Source of the DNA: Alphaproteobacteria bacterium
GTDB taxonomy: Bacteria > Pseudomonadota > Alphaproteobacteria > Rhizobiales > Devosiaceae
Assembly (NCBI GenBank): GCA_013152625.1
Contig: JAADFY010000021.1
Coordinates: 1 to 9,050, forward strand
Direction of reading: 5' to 3'
Length of the DNA stretch: 9,050 nt
The notes beneath the pieces are model-generated. The model had not been told where the DNA came from and ran no database searches. It worked only from the letters and a program-made list of their open reading frames with translations. Positions within the stretch are counted from its first letter, which is position 1. Each line of letters begins with the position of its first letter. The translations under genes were made by a program, and so were the position numbers. Of the stretch, positions 6,325 through 9,050 are shown piece after piece.

Positions 6325-7233
6325 ATGATGCTGACCAGACACCTCGTTTCCATTGTTATTCTTACTGTTTTGACATTTATCGCGCCCGTTCAGGCTGCGG
6401 TGGTCAAGATAACCGTCAATGGTACGCGCATTACCGATTTCGATATTTCCCAGCAGGCTTCTTTTTTGAAGCTGGAAGGGCGTGGTTCGTCAAACGGGGA
6501 GCGCGTGCGGCTGGCCCGCCAGCAGCTCATCGAAGACACGATAAAAATCGCGGAGGCCAAACGGCTGGGTCTTGAGGCAAGCGACAAGGCCGTCGAGGAC
6601 GCCTATCAGCGGGTGGCCACCAACGTCAAACTGAGCCCTGGCCGCCTCACCCAGTTGCTCAACGGCAACGGTATTGGCGTGGAGACCCTCAAAAACCGCT
6701 TGCGGGCGCAATTGTCCTGGCAGGCTGTGGTACAAAATGTGCTGCGGGCGAAAATCAAGATATCGGATCTCGAACTGGAAATTGCGGCCAGCGATCAAAT
6801 CCAGACCGCCACATTTGATTATATCCTGAAGGAAATCATTTTCGTCGTTCCCACCGGCTCGAATGTTTCGGTTCGCCGGCGAACCACCGAGGCCAACAAT
6901 TATCGAAAGAGTTTTGCGGGGTGCGACGCGGCGGTGCAATTAGCGCTTTCCTACAATGAAGCGGCGGTCATTGATGTGGGCCGACGCCATTCCACCCAGT
7001 TGCCCAAAGCGATCGCGGATGAACTGGCGGGGCTCGGGGTTAGCGGCATAACCAAACCGCGTACCACCGGTCGGGGCGTCTCGATGCTGGCAATCTGCTC
7101 TAAAACCGAAGCGCGTGACCTGACATTTGTTAAAAACAGCATTCGGGCCGAACGGGGCACCGAGCGCCTGCAGGGCGAGGCTGAAGCCTTTTTGAAAAAA
7201 CTGATCGACGACGCAGAGATCGTCAACCTTTGA
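6325..7233 (+). CDS. surA: SurA-like periplasmic chaperone with degenerate parvulin domain
   Basis: From ATG 6325 the product has 302 residues. It starts with a clean signal peptide (MMLTRH, then a hydrophobic run, cleavage after VQA at 24), so it should be periplasmic. A SurA N-terminal chaperone domain follows (about 28-145): NGTRITDFDISQQ, the LIEDTIKIAEAKRLGL helix and the KLSPGRLTQLLNGNGI segment are typical. The second half (about 165-270) resembles one parvulin domain but lacks the clear active-site pattern, so isomerase activity is doubtful. E. coli SurA has 428 residues and two parvulin domains; the short single-domain form is usual in alphaproteobacteria. Cys200 and Cys258 in the parvulin-like half could form a disulfide (inference). 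SurA helps outer-membrane barrels, notably LptD, to fold, which fits its place after lptD. The frame is open upstream; ATG 6271 would add 18 residues and is the alternative start. Confidence 0.85.
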   Translation: MMLTRHLVSIVILTVLTFIAPVQAAVVKITVNGTRITDFDISQQASFLKLEGRGSSNGERVRLARQQLIEDTIKIAEAKRLGLEASDKAVEDAYQRVATNVKLSPGRLTQLLNGNGIGVETLKNRLRAQLSWQAVVQNVLRAKIKISDLELEIAASDQIQTATFDYILKEIIFVVPTGSNVSVRRRTTEANNYRKSFAGCDAAVQLALSYNEAAVIDVGRRHSTQLPKAIADELAGLGVSGITKPRTTGRGVSMLAICSKTEARDLTFVKNSIRAERGTERLQGEAEAFLKKLIDDAEIVNL

Positions 7234-7241
7234 GATAGCCC

Positions 7242-8243
7242 ATGCCAGATAACCCGCCGATTGCGGTAACGATGGGCGAACCGCAGGGTATCGGCCCCGA
7301 TCTGATTATCGATCTCTATCTCAATCACGCCAAAAACAAGCTCAAGCCGTTTTGTGTTTTCGGCTCCGTCCAGCTCATTTCTGCCCGGGCGAAACGCTTG
7401 AAAAAACGAATCACGGTGGTGGCCAGTTCCCCTGATCGGGTGGAACTGGATTTCCCCCGCGCCCTGCCGGTGGTCGACATCGAGGGCGATATTAGGGACA
7501 CGCCGGGGGAGCCTTCATCGGCGGCGGCCGGCACGGTTATCGCGGCCATCGAACAGGCCGTGGGCGACACGCTGGAGGGGCTGACACGGGCCGTGGTGAC
7601 CGCGCCTATCCACAAGGCAAGTCTTTATGAAGCGGGATTTGAATTTCCCGGACACACCGAATTTATCGCCTCGCTGTGTGCCCGGAATGGCATTGTTCCG
7701 CGCCCGGTCATGATGCTGTCGACACCAAAACTGCGCACGGTGCCGGTCACGGTGCATATCCCGTTTGTCGAAGTACCCTGGCGGCTGACCACCAACCAGA
7801 TCGTGGCTACCGCCCGCATCGTTCATGATGAGCTCAAGGCCCGTTTCGGCATCAAGCAGCCGCTTTTGGGCATTGCCGGGCTGAACCCCCATGCCGGAGA
7901 AAGCGGTACGATGGGCGATCAGGAAGAGACGATCATCTGGCCGGCCATTTCCACCCTGAGTGCCGAGGGCATCGCCGTTGAGGGTCCGCTGGCGCCCGAT
8001 ACCGCCTTTGCCCCGAAATCCCGCGCCCGGTATGACGCGATCATTGCCATGTATCACGATCAGGCCCTGATCCCCATCAAGGCGCTTTATTTCGACTCTG
8101 CGGTCAATGTCACGCTCGGCCTGCCCCTGGTGCGCACATCGCCCGATCACGGCACCGCATTTGATCTGGCGGGCAGCGGCGAGGCTTCGTCCACCAGCAT
8201 GCTCAATGCGATCAAGCTGGCCGAACGGCTGACACGAAAATAA
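7242..8243 (+). CDS. pdxA: 4-hydroxythreonine-4-phosphate dehydrogenase PdxA
   Basis: The 333-residue product oxidises 4-phosphohydroxy-L-threonine with NAD+, a step of the DXP-dependent pathway to pyridoxal phosphate. The N-terminus carries the family mark VTMGEPQGIGPD. FPGHTEFI gives His138 and Thr139, matching the substrate-binding His-Thr of E. coli PdxA. His172 (in VHIPF), His217 (in NPHAGESG) and His272 (in MYHDQ) have the same spacing (45 and 55 residues) as the metal ligands His166, His211 and His266 of the E. coli enzyme. The C-terminal TSPDHGTAFDLAG is also typical. Length is normal and no key residue is missing. It starts eight bases after the surA stop without a strong ribosome site, so coupling to surA translation is likely. 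The surA-pdxA-rsmA order is shared with enterobacteria. Confidence 0.96.
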   Translation: MPDNPPIAVTMGEPQGIGPDLIIDLYLNHAKNKLKPFCVFGSVQLISARAKRLKKRITVVASSPDRVELDFPRALPVVDIEGDIRDTPGEPSSAAAGTVIAAIEQAVGDTLEGLTRAVVTAPIHKASLYEAGFEFPGHTEFIASLCARNGIVPRPVMMLSTPKLRTVPVTVHIPFVEVPWRLTTNQIVATARIVHDELKARFGIKQPLLGIAGLNPHAGESGTMGDQEETIIWPAISTLSAEGIAVEGPLAPDTAFAPKSRARYDAIIAMYHDQALIPIKALYFDSAVNVTLGLPLVRTSPDHGTAFDLAGSGEASSTSMLNAIKLAERLTRK

Positions 8244-8268
8244 GAATTCAGGTCAGGACCGACAGGCC

Positions 8269-9050
8269 ATGGCACAAATTGACGACCTGCCGCCCCTGCG
8301 CGAGGTAATCGCGAAATACGGGTTAAGTGCAAAGCGCCATCTGGGCCAGAATTTCCTGCTCGATCTTAATCTGACCTCGCGTATCGCCCGGGCCTCGGGG
8401 CCCCTTGCGGGGCGCACGATCATTGAGGTGGGGCCGGGACCAGGGGGGCTGACACGGGCGCTTTTGGCCCACGGGGCGGAAAAAGTAATCGCCATTGAAC
8501 GGGACGCCCGGGTTTTGCCCGCCCTCGAACAAATCTCGAATCGCTATCCGGGGCGCCTTGAAGTTATCGAGGCGGATGCTCTGGACATGGATTACAGTTC
8601 GCTGACCCGGGGGCCGGCGCGCATTGTCGCCAACCTGCCCTACAATATCGCCACGCCGCTGCTGACCGGCTGGCTTTCCGCCTCGCCATGGCCGCCCTGG
8701 TACGAAAGCCTGACCGTGATGTTTCAAAAGGAGGTTGCGGAGCGCATTTGCGCCAGAACCGGCGACAAATCCTACGGACGCCTGGGGATTCTGGCCGGGT
8801 GGCGAACCCGGGCGGCCATCGCATTTGATATCGACCGGGCCGCATTCACGCCAGCGCCCAGGGTGACATCGTCGCTGGTTCATCTGGTGCCAAAGCCGGA
8901 GGCCACCCAGGTGCCGGTGTCGGCCCTTGAGGCGGTGACCAAAAGCGCATTTGGCCAACGGCGTAAAATGTTACGCCAAAGTCTGAAATCTCTACATCCG
9001 GATTTTGCCGCATTTATTGCCGCAACCGGTCTGTCGGGCACCGAGCGGGC
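8269..9050 (+). CDS. rsmA: 16S rRNA dimethyladenosine transferase RsmA (KsgA), 3' end outside window
   Basis: The frame opens at ATG 8269 and runs off the right edge after 260 full codons; the family is usually about 270-285 residues, so only the end is missing. RsmA uses S-adenosylmethionine to dimethylate two adjacent adenines near the 3' end of 16S rRNA (A1518 and A1519 in E. coli), a late step of 30S assembly. Visible marks are the N-terminal KRHLGQNFLLD (22-32), the SAM-binding loop EVGPGPGGLT (53-62), the acidic IERD after strand 2, the catalytic NLPY (122-125), FTPAPRVTSSLVHL, and the C-terminal FGQRRKMLRQSL. All expected motifs are intact. The start is supported by AGGACC and ACAGG upstream; the gap to pdxA is 25 bases. 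Cotranscription with pdxA is likely. Confidence 0.95.
   Translation, partial: MAQIDDLPPLREVIAKYGLSAKRHLGQNFLLDLNLTSRIARASGPLAGRTIIEVGPGPGGLTRALLAHGAEKVIAIERDARVLPALEQISNRYPGRLEVIEADALDMDYSSLTRGPARIVANLPYNIATPLLTGWLSASPWPPWYESLTVMFQKEVAERICARTGDKSYGRLGILAGWRTRAAIAFDIDRAAFTPAPRVTSSLVHLVPKPEATQVPVSALEAVTKSAFGQRRKMLRQSLKSLHPDFAAFIAATGLSGTER

Noticed and set aside
8323..8958. 211-codon open frame on the - strand opposite rsmA
   Set aside because: Antisense to intact RsmA motifs, with low-complexity composition and no ribosome site or known domain.
1..9050. Search for mobile elements, phage genes, CRISPR arrays, tRNA or rRNA
   Set aside because: No transposase or integrase motifs, regular spacer-repeat arrays, terminal inverted repeats or RNA gene patterns were seen by eye.

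Overview
The window looks like chromosomal DNA of a GC-rich alphaproteobacterium, most likely of the Hyphomicrobiales (Rhizobiales) type. The reasons are the run of genes lptF-lptG-lptD-surA-pdxA-rsmA, a SurA homologue of about 300 residues with a single degenerate parvulin-like domain, and an LptD with a CxxC pair in its N-terminal part. The genus cannot be read from the sequence. No tRNA, rRNA, CRISPR array, insertion sequence, integrase or phage gene is visible.

Left part (1-944): the 3' end of a c-type cytochrome gene on the + strand converges on a small secreted type 1 (blue) copper protein gene on the - strand. The 74-bp gap between them holds two different short tandem duplications. 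A 197-bp stretch without a supported gene (748-944) separates the copper protein gene from the next gene.

Middle (945-1713): a - strand PPP-family metallophosphatase is transcribed away from the lpt operon. The 79-bp divergent spacer before lptF contains an imperfect duplication of the lptF start region and a five-codon mini-ORF.

Right part (1714-9050): a compact + strand operon for outer-membrane assembly. LptF and LptG are the membrane subunits of the LPS extraction ABC transporter (its ATPase LptB is not here). LptD is the outer-membrane LPS translocon. SurA is the periplasmic chaperone that in model bacteria helps LptD and other barrels fold. lptF/lptG and lptG/lptD each overlap by four bases (ATGA), which suggests translational coupling. 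lptD is followed by a 110-nt gap, then surA, pdxA (8-nt gap; vitamin B6 synthesis) and rsmA (25-nt gap; 16S rRNA dimethylation). rsmA is cut off by the window end. The lptD-surA-pdxA-rsmA order matches the enterobacterial operon, and placing lptFG directly in front puts most envelope-specific Lpt parts in one transcription unit.

Overall this is mostly a conserved housekeeping region. I see no clear previously undescribed system. The points worth a second look are local: the tandem duplications at 272-346, the duplicated lptF start, the cysteine pattern of LptD, a G9 run inside lptD, and the cytochrome c/cupredoxin pair.
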